Positions 10,244 to 21,336 of a stretch of DNA of 64,000 nucleotides are shown here, piece after piece (position 1 is the first letter of the stretch; the number at the start of each line of letters is the position of its first letter). The notes under the pieces are model-generated. The model did no database searches and was not told the origin of the DNA. It saw only the letters and a list, made by a program, of their open reading frames with translations. Origin of the DNA: Neodidymelliopsis sp. IMI 364377 (taxonomy: Eukaryota > Ascomycota > Dothideomycetes > Pleosporales > Didymellaceae); NCBI GenBank assembly GCA_027946375.1, contig JAPEUT010000102.1:21629-85628 (forward strand), in the 5' to 3' direction. A program made the position numbers and the translations under genes.

Positions 10244-13200
10244 ATGACGACACAGCAACCAGCACCCTCTGCCCAAGCCCGCCTTGTCCTCCAGAAGGCC
10301 TTCGAGCGTTTCGCAAAAATCGTGTCACCAGATGACAGACGTGAGTTTAGCGACACCAAGCTACAAGATGTTAGAGAAGGAGCGCTGCAGATTGAGCGGC
10401 AATTGCGGGCGAGGCGGACACAAAGGAACATGGTCCGACTAGAGCCTTTCCTACAAGGCATGGAACGTTACTCGAAAGTTATGGAGATTCTCTGCAACGG
10501 TACTCCATTTCTTTCTTGGGCTTGGGCTCCTGTGAGGCTCGTGCTTTTGGTCAGTAGTCATCGGTTGACTCTATCTTTTCTAGCAGTATCTGGCTTCCAT
10601 GCCGTAGTCAAACATCTAATAAGCACTTGATAGATAACAATCGACTCTCTCAACGCTTTCGAAAAGCTAGTCGAAGCTTATGGCAGGATAGCAGATTTGC
10701 TCCCTTGTCTAGATCGCCTTTCAGCTGCCTTCAGCTACGACCTCAATTTCCAAAATGTACTCGCTCTGGTATACTCAGACATATTAGAAATCCATTACCA
10801 TGCCTACAAATACGTGCACAAAAAGTGTAAGCCTTGCATATCTAGTCTGTTTCCAAGCTTAACACATATCAGCATGGGCAATAACATTCAGCTCATTGTG
10901 GGCTCGATTTGAGACTCGATTCGACAGCATCTTACAAAGACTAGCATATCATAGCGATCTACTTGATAAGGAGGCCTTCACGATTAATATGTCAGAGGCA
11001 GTGAGACACAATCAAGAGGAGGCAGCGCGATGGGAACAACAAGAGAGTGAATGGGAAGCTTACAAGCTCCGAGATGTCTTAACGTGGCTCAGAATCAACG
11101 AATCTTCACCAGAGCAGACATTCGAAAAACATTGCCGAGACTCTCTTCCAGATAGTTGCGACTGGTTTCTTCAGCAAGACAAGATTCAATTGTGGCAGAA
11201 TCATGGCATCAAGAATGCTCTGGTTTGGATCACCGGAAAACCAGGCGCAGGTACAACGATCGAGGTCGTGCCGATATACTACATGCTCACGTTACCTTAC
11301 AGGCAAATCGGTCCTCTGCTCTAACGTCGTTCGAAGCCTCCAGGCCAATGGTCTTGACGTGCTGTATTACTTCTGCAGTTACCTTGGTGAACCCTCTGGA
11401 AGCTGCTCGAGCCTTCTTCGCTCTCTGGCATGTCAGATCATACAGAAGCGAAACGATCTTGCCATCTACGTCTACGACAGCTACTTCGTGTCCCATCCGA
11501 AGCCGGACACGAAAGCCATGATAGAGCTTTTGCCAATACTTCTTCAGGAGATGACTTTAACACGCATTGTTATCGACGGTGTCGATGAATGGAATGGACA
11601 TGATCAGCGTGAGCTACTAAAGCATCTCGAAAAACTAATCTGCACAGACCAAAGCCGTTATATTTGTAAAGTCCTGGTCTCCAGTCGAGATACTTTGGAG
11701 ATTTCCAGAAGCATCTCCAGAAAGAACAAGGCAATAGCGTTTTCGCATCTCAGCGATGGCTATGAAAGCGATGCTATCAACCACTCCATATCACGCTTTG
11801 TGGAAGCAAGACTCAAAGACTTACCAAGTCATTTCAGCCACATGGATCCTGGAGGCTTGATTGTGCCGCTCATTGAGAAGAAGTTGCTTGAGAAATCTGA
11901 TGGTAACTCGAAAACTCTGCTATAGATAACGCTGACTAAACAACAGGTATGTTTCTCTGGGTCCGCTTGGTTCTGGATTCCTTCAGATACATATACAGCC
12001 CAGAGGATTTGAACAGCATTGTTGATGATCTTCCCTCTGACTTAGACTCTCTTTACGCACGTATCTTCGATCGGCTGTGTAGTGTTGACGGTCCTCAGAG
12101 ATATGGGGGTGTGCCCCGTATCATCAGCTGGATATGCCACGCTCAGAGACCCTTGTACCAGCACGAACTAGTTCATGCGATCTCTATTGCGTCCATCGCA
12201 TCAAGTGACCGCCAGAAAAGTGTCCCTGTAGTACAAATTCTTGATCACTGCAAGCCACTAATAGAGATCCGGTCAGATGGGACGGTTGTTTTCGTTCACT
12301 TATCTGTGAAGGAGTAGGTATAACATTCTTCTAGATCAACTGTAACTGAACGATACACAGGTTCTTTCTGGCGTGCAAAGCACCTCAAATCGTTCCTTTT
12401 CCTCAAGCTCAACTTGATCTTGCTTCCGCCAGCGTCGCGACACTAGTGAAAGGTCTAGGTCTTTTGGAGCCAACTCTTGGCCACACAGATGTTCTAGTAC
12501 AAATCGCTTCTGGCGCCTACCGACTTCTTGAATATGCGCTAGAGTTTTGGATTGAACATTGCCTACTTTATGTTACCAGGGTCGAGCCATCTGCAGTACA
12601 AGGCTTACTACTAGATCGTCTTTCCCAGTTGCATGGCAAGCATGATCTTCTCGCGCGAACATTGCATCGTGAGATTCGACAGTTGGACACCTCCATACTA
12701 TCGCCTGATGCTGGAAATGATGTACGATTGCAGGCCTATGCTAATTCACCAGCACAAATCATCATGAGAGATGTGCTACAAGTGCGACGATCGATGGGCC
12801 AACAAAACTGTGAAAATGGCAAAGGTATTATCATCTTCTCCTCGCTATTAGGACAGTTCTAATCGTGTTAGACGCAGAAAATTTCATGGAACAACGCGAT
12901 CCCACGCTATTCAGCAGACTGACCATTAACCTTGAACAGGCTGTAGTCTACCTCCTGTCGCATCGAACAGTAGATGGTATTCCAGCCCCCAAGCTCTTCG
13001 CTTTTCAGGAATCCTACGCGTCTAGTGCATTCCGTTGCCGCTTCCCTTATTGTCAGTATGCATCAGCAGGCTTCGCATCCGAGCAACTCAGAAGTGAACA
13101 CGAGACGAGTCATTTCCGTCGTGTGTATTGCAAAGTCGAATCCTGTCGATATAGTCGTATTGGGTTTAACACAAAAGCTGCACGCGACAGACATAACCAG

Positions 13201-14478
13201 AAAACCCATGAAGAAGCACTCTCTATCGCCGTCCCACCCAAAATCCGGCGGGTCGCCAAGGTGGGAGCATTTCGACTCTCACTCAGGACAAAAGACCAAA
13301 AGGTCGACCCCGCCCCGTACCTGGACTCACGTCAAGTTACCCGACTGAATTCTCCTCAGGCCCAGCATCAGCTGTATCTGGCTCAGAGCAACGTCCTTGC
13401 TGATTTAGATCCCGACCAACTGCCTGCCAGTCATAAGCGCGAAGGCCAAGATTGGTATGCGGTTTTCAATCCTCGAGCACGTCGCGTACTCGATGTTGAT
13501 CTAATGCACACTCTGCCTCATCAAAGTGTTGTCTGCTGCGTGCGATTTAGCCTTGATGGACGATATGTCGCAACAGGTAGCAATCGTGTCGCCCTGGTTC
13601 ACGATGTTGAAACTGGAGATCTTGTTGCAAGTCTTGATCACTTCGCCGGCTTAGACGAAGGTGGTGATATGTATATCAGGAGCGTATGCTTTAGCTCTGA
13701 TGGCCGATATCTAGCTACTGGTAATGAGGACAAGACTGTTTGTGTCTGGGATCTTGCAATCAACAAAATCATGCACACCTTCACTGGTCATGAGGAGGAT
13801 GTTTACAATCTGGAATTTGCTCGTAATGGCAGGTTCATTGCCTCTGGATCTGGGGATCGCACCGTTCGTCTTTGGGACCTTGAGTCTAATAGTCAGGTCG
13901 CTCGGTTTACCGGGGAAGATGCCATTACTTCTGTCTCTATCTCGCCTGACAGCCTATACGTCGCTGCTGGCTCGTTGGACAAAAGTGTACGCGTTTGGGA
14001 TGTCCAAGATGGTCGGATTGTTGCTCGTTTCGAAGGCGAGGAAGGCCACAAGAATAGTGTCTACAGCGTTGCATTTGTACCTTCTGGCGACAGGCTCATC
14101 AGTGCATCACTCGACAAGACTATCAAGATGTGGGAACTGCCCACATCTACACACCCGGGCAAGTGCGTCCGCACATTCGAGGGCCACAAGGACTTTGCCC
14201 TTAACGTTACCATGACGCCCCGCGGTGATTGGATGCTGAGCGGTTCTAAAGACCGCAGTACCATGCTCTGGGACCCCCACACAGGTGTTGCCCAATTCAT
14301 GCTAATTGGACATAAAAATTCAGGTATACCTACAGCAACCCTTATTACGCGCCAGTGTTCGAGCTAATCTTCCGTAGTCATCGCTGTGGCCTCTAGCCCG
14401 ACGAACGGCGTCTTTGCTACGGCTTCCGGCGACAAGCGTGCTCGCATTTGGAAGTACGACAGATATATTGGACCATAG
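10244..14478 (+). CDS. DUF7708-NACHT-C2H2 NLR fused to a Tup1-type WD40 propeller
   Basis: Eight exons: 10244-10549, 10634-10824, 10892-11250, 11303-11902, 11947-12313, 12361-12824, 12872-14323, 14378-14478; phases close to 1279 aa with no stop. The N-terminus (~15-165) matches the fungal DUF7708 region. NACHT follows: splicing rebuilds the P-loop GKPGAGKS (~286), Walker B is RIVIDGVDEW (~372), then MFLWVRLVLDS and HLSVKEFFL typical of fungal STAND proteins. Two C-x4-C...H-x4-H fingers sit at ~812-877. From ~940 the sequence is a Tup1 C-terminal propeller: KREGQDWYAVFNP, SVVCCVRFS, DMYIRSVCFS, FARNGRFIASGSGDRTVRLW, AAGSLDKSVRVWD, SASLDKTIKMWEL, and the last blade FATASGDKRARIWKYDRY. All seven blades are present; the Tup1 N-terminal tetramerisation/Q-rich part is absent. 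Fingers and propeller lie in one exon, so the fusion does not depend on splice prediction. Possible role: an NLR immune/self-nonself receptor using a corepressor-derived domain as sensor or effector (inference). Confidence 0.9.
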
Positions 14479-15312
14479 GCAGGGTTAAGCCGCGCCGACA
14501 GTTCCCCAGATAGAAGGCACATAATTGGATGTAGGACTATAGCAGTACACAGTACCCAAACACATCTACATACAACTCACACTCAACCTGATTACCAACC
14601 ATCTATTTTAGCACGCAGCATACTATAAAATCAATCCGCCACCTACTAGCTCCTGATTAATTGCCAGCAACCTTCAACGTCGGCAAGATACAATCGAACA
14701 AAAGAACACATCAAAGGTGTATGAGAGACGAATCGCCACCTATGCGTACATTCAGCTAGTCGTATATATTCCTAGCTTACCCCGTCCCAGCACAGGTACT
14801 GGTGCTGACAAACCTCATCTAATACCAAACCTATACACACTACTCATGTCCAACTTCATAATAGGCAATTCCGAGCTCTATATAACCCCACGCACAGCCC
14901 TATGTCCAGAACAAAGATAGCGCAAACCTCTCAAAACAAACAGAAACACTTCCTAACTCTAAAAACTCACACTAGGAACTACTAACCCAATCAACCTAAA
15001 TTTATACCTTCTACTGCACGTGTACCCCCCCAGCTACCGATCCACCCCGTCTTGACGTAACCAAAAAGTCGGAAAAACCCACAAACGCCAACTTCCTTAC
15101 ACATTCTTGAGGCTGCGGTCATCGAGTAGGCAAGAAACGCACATCTCATGCATTGAGCAGGAGCTCAGGAGGGCTCCTAAATCACAAAGAAAGATGAGCT
15201 GTGTGAGAGAAAAAGAGGAGAGTGCGAGAGTATTAACACCAGGAGTGTTCGGCAGCATGGAGTATGGAGATTCCGGAGGTCATGGAACAAGCACGTTCGC
15301 AAGCTGGAGTGA
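14479..15312. other. Intergenic, 3' of the NLR fusion
   Basis: AT-rich flank with A/C-rich runs and poly-C near 15027. No gene supported before the small coiled-coil candidate. Confidence 0.4.
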
Positions 15313-15570
15313 ATGCTGAAGATCGAGCGAGTACAAGTACAGCTACTGCAGCAGGCGATTGCTGATTTAGAGGGGAACTTGGCATACAGGGCGCAGGCAG
15401 AGGCGAATATGAGAGATTTGCAGGTGGCGCTGAGGAGGTTTGTGATGCTGGATGGGGAGTAAGTTTATAATTGGATGGAAGGATGTGACCGCGTTGTTCA
15501 TGACGAGTGTAGGAGGGTCACAAGAGATAGTGTTCAAAGAGAGGAAGCTACGAGGAGTGATACACGATAG
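15313..15570 (+). CDS. Possible small coiled-coil protein (67 aa)
   Basis: Two exons, 15313-15458 and 15513-15570, with a GTAAGT donor and GTAG acceptor and matching phases. The predicted 67-aa product is Gln/Glu/Arg/Leu-rich with heptad-like leucines (LLQQAIADLE, MRDLQVALRR) and looks like a short coiled coil. The neighbouring frames at 15180-15300 are also open, so the start may lie further upstream in another exon. No family recognised; it could be a remnant of a larger gene. Confidence 0.35.
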
Positions 15571-15706
15571 GTGAGCTCCAAGGACAAGACACCGAGAGGT
15601 ACCGAGTTCTTTGCAGTGGTGGAGTAACTACTTTAAATTAAAAGGCAATCGAGGTCAGATTATGCAGCAAGAACCTAACTTCCAATCGCCTTACATCCAA
15701 CAACCC

Positions 15707-18517
15707 CTACTCCCACTCCTTCCAACTCCTCTCCACATCTCTCAACTCTTCCTTCGCTCTTTCGTACCCCCTACCCCCCCTCTCCTCATCCGCCAACCAC
15801 GCCAGCAGAGATTTTTTCTGCCGACTCAGCTTAGCCTCCACTCGTTTTCGCTCCAACACCTTGCGTTCGAGATACTTGAAATCCTCTTCCTTGACGCTGA
15901 AATCCCAAACCCTTCGCATGCGCGAACTATAGAGACAGCAGCTACTGCCCACTTCTGGGTCTTCATTGGGCACGAGTTGTATGCTCTTGTTTACGAGTCT
16001 GGGTAGACTTGATGATTTTGTGAGAGCAGGCCAGATGACTTCGTCGTAGCATTCTTCGCAGACTGTGAATTCGGGTAGTTGTGGGATGAAATGCCATGCC
16101 TTTCTTCGATACGTTTTGTCCTTGCCGCACTCGCCTTTGAAGGCATTCTCGCGCGCCAGCTTGACGAAGCGGCCGATGTTAGGACGTTGACCCATGGCTT
16201 GCGCTTCAGCGTCGAGTTCGACGAGGAGGTCGAGATATTTCGGAAAGCGGCGCGAGGTGACGCGTAAGCTGCAGGTGTATTTTCCTGGAGTGTAGGTAAT
16301 GGGGAGACGTGTAAAGTAACCGCGCACAGTCGGGAAGAGAATCTCTAACATCTTGACGTCGGCGGCGCAGACGGCGAAGTTTGCTACATGCAGCCCATCT
16401 CTTTGGTCAGGAATGCCGTACCAGGCTATACGCTCGGTGCTGAGTTCACGATCGCCAGGGCAGGGGCGATCGGATTCGGAAACATCGGCTAGTGCGTAGA
16501 GGAGCTCAAGAGATGGGCGCCGTTGCTTGATGGTCAAGAGCCATGCAAGGCGCATCCACGGGCTGCTGAAGTCGCAAAAGCGTTCTCGCGGTCGCTCGTA
16601 GCGGCGGGGTTGGGAGAAGTGCACAGCAAAAGGTGTACCGTCGAAAACACCATCATAGCAGCTGGGACAGATGTCAAAGTTTTCGTAGCCCGACAAACTA
16701 TACCAATCATCGTATCTGTCAGTAGGTTCGCCCCTTGGACACGAAGGTAGTGGTCTGTCGATATTCAATGCTGCGCTTCTACTTGGTTTGGAGCGACCGT
16801 CCAGACTGTGCTTGGAGTCGGCACTATTCGACCTGCTCCTTCTCATGCGCGGTGCATCTTCGGGCCGAGGCGTCCTGGGGCGAGAAGAACGGTATCCATC
16901 GCCCTGCCGTGAGGGGTTGGGTATCGAAGGCGAAGCTACTCTCGGTGCATCCCTGAAGATCTGTCGTGGAGACGACACAGTCGAATGATCGAACTGGTAG
17001 AGCTCCTCTCCCGGCATAATAACATCCGCATGATGGTCCTCTACAGGATAAGGCAGAGGGTTGCTAGTTGGGGGCCTGACGGGCGAAGGGCTCTGTATAT
17101 CTACACGTGGAGGTGGTATCTGTATCGTTTCATGTCTCCCGAACCGCGAGGGTGGTCTAGACCTATCGTTGATGCTGACAGGTGGGTATGTGGCGTGCCA
17201 GTCTGCCTGGGTGATAGGCACCTGACGAGGAGATGGAGGTTTGACCGTGGTCGAAAACGACAGTGGAGAGGTTGGTCGTACAGAATTACCCCTCGAAGAT
17301 GGTCGAGTACCTGGAGGGGATTCGCGCAGTCGGGAGGGAAGCTTTGGCGAAGGTGCTCGGTGCGGTGAGCTTGGTCGACTTGACGAATGAGAGCTGTTGG
17401 CATATGTTGTGTTCACAGGCGCAGGTCTCGACTTCCTCTTTTCGCTGTTGACTGATGACGAAGATGAACGCGGCGACTGATAGTACGAGCTTTCTTTGGA
17501 TGAGCCTGACGAATTTTCGTACCCTGCACGCGCGGTAGGTGGTCGCTGTGTAGAATCTCGCCTTGTCGGCTCTGGCCTAGGCTGGCTTTGTCGCAAGTTT
17601 GCCCTAAGGTCCTCTTTCTGTAGATCGCTCTTCACGAAGCTGTAACGTGCAGGCTTTCGTTCTGCTGTTCGCAGGTGCGCACTGCTCTCTCCTTCCGAAG
17701 CCGAGTCGTCAAAGACATCGTTTTGAGCAGACTGAGGAGCTGATCTGGAGAATGACTCGCGTCGTGTCCGGACTGGGATCGACTTGGGCGGCCGAGCGTT
17801 CTGGTCTTTCTGTGCGTCCCAAGCATCTCGGCTTGACGTAGTCCCATGCTTGCTTGTGTTGGCAGGCGTGATGGGCTCCGGCGAGAGCATGTAGGCGGCT
17901 GACGCAGGTGCAGTCGAATCTTTCTGCGGTGTGTACGAGTAGGGCGTCGAGACTCGTTTTGTGAAGAGAGGTGGATCGCTCTCAACATTGGTCTTCAGGT
18001 GAGGCATGTTCCCACGCTCCGCGAAGCTCCTCCGTCGTGCGCTGTTGGCACTAGGCGCTGCCTGCAGACCATCACCGTCAGACCCGGGGGCGAAGACAAA
18101 ACGTCGTTCATCGTTGTCACATGTTGTGGGTTGCTCGATTTCGTCGAGCAGGTAGTCCTGATCAACTGTACCCCGCGTGTTGATCGGCGGCTCGCCCTCT
18201 TCAGGCCCCACCAACGAAGACAGCTCTCTCTTTGCAGCAACGCTCTCGTCTTCGACCGCGGGCGATGGTGGCCATGACGCTTTGCGAGTGCTTGTGCGGT
18301 GTCGTGGGGGTGCAGCAGACCGTCTGGGCTCGCGAGCGTCGTAGGGTTCGTAGTAGGACGACGAAGGGTAGCTGTTCACGTTGCCCCGCATGTTTGGCTG
18401 GTCGCGAGGGGCAGTTGGCTGTGCATAGCATGGAGCATAAGGGTCTACGTCGCAAGGCCTCGAAGAGTGTGTTTCATGGCGGAGGCGATAGTAGCGGTCG
18501 TGGTCGGTGTAAGACAT
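15707..18517 (-). CDS. Intronless fungal protein, disordered N-terminus, twin CxxC C-terminal domain
   Basis: 936 aa from the ATG at 18517 with no intron. Residues 1-~590 are low-complexity (Ser/Arg/Pro-rich, many RRxS-type sites), predicted disordered. The C-terminal ~330 residues form a folded-looking domain with two similar zinc-knuckle-like elements, FDICPSCYDGVF (~612) and FTVCEECYDEVIW (~817), ~200 residues apart, plus conserved-looking blocks (WMRLAWLLTIKQ, RIAWYGIPD, CSLRVTSRRFPKYLDLLVEL). A charged helix (~870-936) closes the protein. I know this architecture from hypothetical proteins of filamentous ascomycetes but no function; metal binding is inferred from the paired cysteines. 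Confidence 0.8.
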   Translation of the reverse strand: MSYTDHDRYYRLRHETHSSRPCDVDPYAPCYAQPTAPRDQPNMRGNVNSYPSSSYYEPYDAREPRRSAAPPRHRTSTRKASWPPSPAVEDESVAAKRELSSLVGPEEGEPPINTRGTVDQDYLLDEIEQPTTCDNDERRFVFAPGSDGDGLQAAPSANSARRRSFAERGNMPHLKTNVESDPPLFTKRVSTPYSYTPQKDSTAPASAAYMLSPEPITPANTSKHGTTSSRDAWDAQKDQNARPPKSIPVRTRRESFSRSAPQSAQNDVFDDSASEGESSAHLRTAERKPARYSFVKSDLQKEDLRANLRQSQPRPEPTRRDSTQRPPTARAGYENSSGSSKESSYYQSPRSSSSSVNSEKRKSRPAPVNTTYANSSHSSSRPSSPHRAPSPKLPSRLRESPPGTRPSSRGNSVRPTSPLSFSTTVKPPSPRQVPITQADWHATYPPVSINDRSRPPSRFGRHETIQIPPPRVDIQSPSPVRPPTSNPLPYPVEDHHADVIMPGEELYQFDHSTVSSPRQIFRDAPRVASPSIPNPSRQGDGYRSSRPRTPRPEDAPRMRRSRSNSADSKHSLDGRSKPSRSAALNIDRPLPSCPRGEPTDRYDDWYSLSGYENFDICPSCYDGVFDGTPFAVHFSQPRRYERPRERFCDFSSPWMRLAWLLTIKQRRPSLELLYALADVSESDRPCPGDRELSTERIAWYGIPDQRDGLHVANFAVCAADVKMLEILFPTVRGYFTRLPITYTPGKYTCSLRVTSRRFPKYLDLLVELDAEAQAMGQRPNIGRFVKLARENAFKGECGKDKTYRRKAWHFIPQLPEFTVCEECYDEVIWPALTKSSSLPRLVNKSIQLVPNEDPEVGSSCCLYSSRMRRVWDFSVKEEDFKYLERKVLERKRVEAKLSRQKKSLLAWLADEERGGRGYERAKEELRDVERSWKEWE

Positions 18518-19837
18518 GTACGTGAGGATGTTAGGTCAGACGATGGAGTGAGGTGGGTTTCGTGTGGGCATGCAGGGCAGCAGGGCAAGAGGGCAGGGGA
18601 GCAGTGCGAGAGGTCAGATGCAAACAATATAGTTGAATAATCTCTAGGGAAAATGGCAGACGCATAGGATTGATTACATAGCGGGGGCAACTGTCGACAT
18701 GTTGAATCGCCCTTCTGCTCAGTGACGCATCTCGCCTTGCACTGACCGCGAGTCCCGCCCACCGTCCACGCGAACCGTCAACAGGCAAGGCGCCCTTCGC
18801 ACACGGGCATTAGCGACCTGCTAGCTCGGCGTTCCTGAAAGTCTTCACCGCAGTCCACGAGCCTCAAGAGCATGTCGCAAAGCGCAGTCCGTTTGATCCG
18901 GTGCCAATTTTCTGCTGACAAGTGTGTGAACGTGTTGAAAATTCATGTTCCCATCAGCAGCATGTCCCCTGTGCCCTCTGAGTTGACCCTGCGTGATCTT
19001 GTCATCCCCAGCAATCAGCGACCCTGCATGGCAGGTAGCATCCACCATTCTGGTGTAACGCTCGCTACCAAAGCGTCTCATCCTGGGGTCGCGCAAGCGT
19101 TTAAGCTTAACGGCAGATCCACCTTGAAACGAAACATCTCTGAGCTCTTGTCTCTGATCAACTTGCCCTTGCTTTGCCCGCGCTTTGGTGTTCACGTCGA
19201 GCTTGCTTGGGTTTGGTACGACAGCGGCTCCCTCCGAAAAGACGGTAAACACATCCTGAGCCCCACTCCTCCACACTGCAGATGCACTGCACAGCCACCA
19301 CATCACTGCATCACGAGCAGCCCTACAAAGAGCCGCATTGCCGGTCAACCCACACCGGCAGGCTCTCACTCGCTGGCATCGTGCCTGACACCCTGGGAGT
19401 GAGGTGACAAGGCGGATTGGACGGCTGTGCTAAGAATTGGCTAGGCAGCTTGCCGGTGAGAAATGAGACCATGGTCACTCTTGTGGTGCACTGTACAACA
19501 ATAACTCAGCCTGGGCAACGGTATGAGAGAGCGCAAAAGATTAAATTCTCGACGCTATCAAAACAACAGAATGCCTTTCATTAGCCGTAAATTGTTATGC
19601 GCGAAAAGAAACTGTACAATTATGTAGATACCGCCCATGCCAGCTACATCATGTACATATCGTCCACCAGACACCCACGTTTCACGTAATATTACTCCTT
19701 ATACACAGAACGAACTGTGTACAAGTATCAGGGTATATCGCACTAAAGATGGTAAGAAACGGCCACATGTGGCACTGCGTCGCAAGAACGATGAAATTTG
19801 TGTTGAGAAGATGGTGGCGTTGAGACATCAATGGCGC
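18518..19837. other. Intergenic, 1.3 kb
   Basis: Contains opposing ORFs of ~175 codons overlapping at 18845-19402 without recognisable domains or consistent composition. Divergent/convergent flank of the two neighbouring minus-strand genes; no gene supported. Confidence 0.35.
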
Positions 19838-21336
19838 TTAAAAGAAGTTGCCGGCTGGAATGGCGCAGAAGATACCGACGCACACGCCACCGATGATGAG
19901 CGATCCGAGAATAGCCTGTAGGAAGATGGTGTCCTGGATCTGGCGGAGGGCAGGCTCTTGGATCCAGACCTCGCGGTCGAATACCTTGCGGACAACGTTG
20001 CGCTTCTCGTACTTGGCAACCCATGGCTCGTCCTCCCACGAGTTGCTGGAAGCGTGCGAGCCAAGTGTGTCGTTCGAATCCATCTTCGCATCATATCCCT
20101 GCGGCTCGTCGTCGGAAGTGAACAGCTCCCACGGCCTCAAGTGACGATGGTGCATGCCATGAAGGACAACGCACATACCCTTCCAGGCGGCAATAAGTGT
20201 GGAGATGCCAATGACAAATCCAAGCAAGGAGATGACTCGCCAAGCGCGTCCAGCGCTGCTGAGAGTCAAGATAATAGCGATGAGCAAGCCAGCGACGATA
20301 CCTCCAATGCCCAGTCCGCGAGCGAAAACGACGCGAGGGCGGTTGCCGTTGCAGATAGTCCAACGGATGAAGTTGGGGTGAGCCTGGCAACGGAGCGACC
20401 ACTCGACGGTAGTGATGACGTCCTTGAACGCGGACGGGTGAGTGGTATTCTGCAGAGCGTGGAGCAGTGCGGTACGCTCCTTTGAGGAGAGATTGAGTTG
20501 ACGCGAGCCACCGTCAGCGATGTAGATCGAGATTATGCGATTGACCTCCTCGCGGTACGGTTGAACAGTTACTGCCGTGAATGAGCGTTTGGTTCCTAAT
20601 GAGAAATATTGTCAGTCAAACTCACAAGGCTTCCATTTGAGACCAGCATTCTCAAACGCACCAGCAGCACGATCAGCGTGGTTCACTTTACCGGTAGTCA
20701 TGCTTTCATCATACGAATCAAGCGACTGGTCCCGGCGGTGCGAATCACTAGTTGGCGTGTGCGGTGGTGTGAAGAATGGGTTGTTGCTGCTTTTCTCGCT
20801 ATGCTTGACAGTCTTTTCACTGGCAAAATCTGTACCCTCGAGAATGCCTGCAGTCTCTGCATGCGCGTTCTTGCTGGAGATCTTGGGCTTTGTCTCGCCA
20901 ATGTTCTTGTCGCCATGCCATTCAGGCGAGAGCACCTTCTCGCTCTCAGGTAGCTGGCTGAAGCGCTTGGTGTAGTCGCGATACCACAGGAAGAACTGCA
21001 AGTTTTCTGCGGACAGCTCAATGTACTTCAAGAAGTTCATAAAGTCACGAACTGTGCAGGGCTGATGATGGTCAGCGTTGCACGTTGGACAGACGATAAT
21101 GTTATGACAGCCAGCGATGGCTTGCACATGACATAGGATACTGGAAGACTTACAGGGCAGACACCACCGGCAATAATGCGGTCGAAAGACAAAGCTTCGG
21201 GAATGCCGTGAGACATGCCACTGCTGCCGGAGCGAATCGACTCATGGATGGACAATTGCTTGTGCTCGCCAGTCACTGACGCACTCGATGAACCAGACTG
21301 CCTCTGAGGGCGGCGGTAGCTTAGGTTGTAAACCAT
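19838..21336 (-). CDS. RAX1: Rax1-like RGS-domain membrane protein
   Basis: Three exons: 21154-21336, 20626-21061, 19838-20571 (450 aa). Start at MVYNLSYRRP. Exon 1 ends IIAGGVCP and joins PCTVRDFMNFLKYIELSAEN, the opening of an RGS-like helical domain (NLQFFLWYRDYTKRF). The second half of that fold is TVQPYREEVNRIIS... FKDVITTVEWSLRCQAHPNFIRW. Three hydrophobic segments follow (GIGGIVAGLLIAIILTL, VISLLGFVIGISTLIAAW and a C-terminal LQAILGSLIIGGVCVGIF), the layout of yeast Rax1 and its filamentous homologues, which mark bipolar sites and affect polarity and cell wall. Intron 2 could only be closed using the GGCAG acceptor at 20572; the nearer TTAG acceptor would create a stop. Topology and role are inferred from the family. 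Confidence 0.85.

Noticed and set aside
13440..14478. Reading the Tup1 propeller as a separate downstream gene
   Set aside because: No stop, start codon in context, promoter gap or intron separates it from the finger region in the same exon.
18845..19402. Opposed ~175-codon ORFs on both strands as genes
   Set aside because: They overlap almost fully, lack domains and show mixed composition; a chance pair in GC-rich spacer is likelier.
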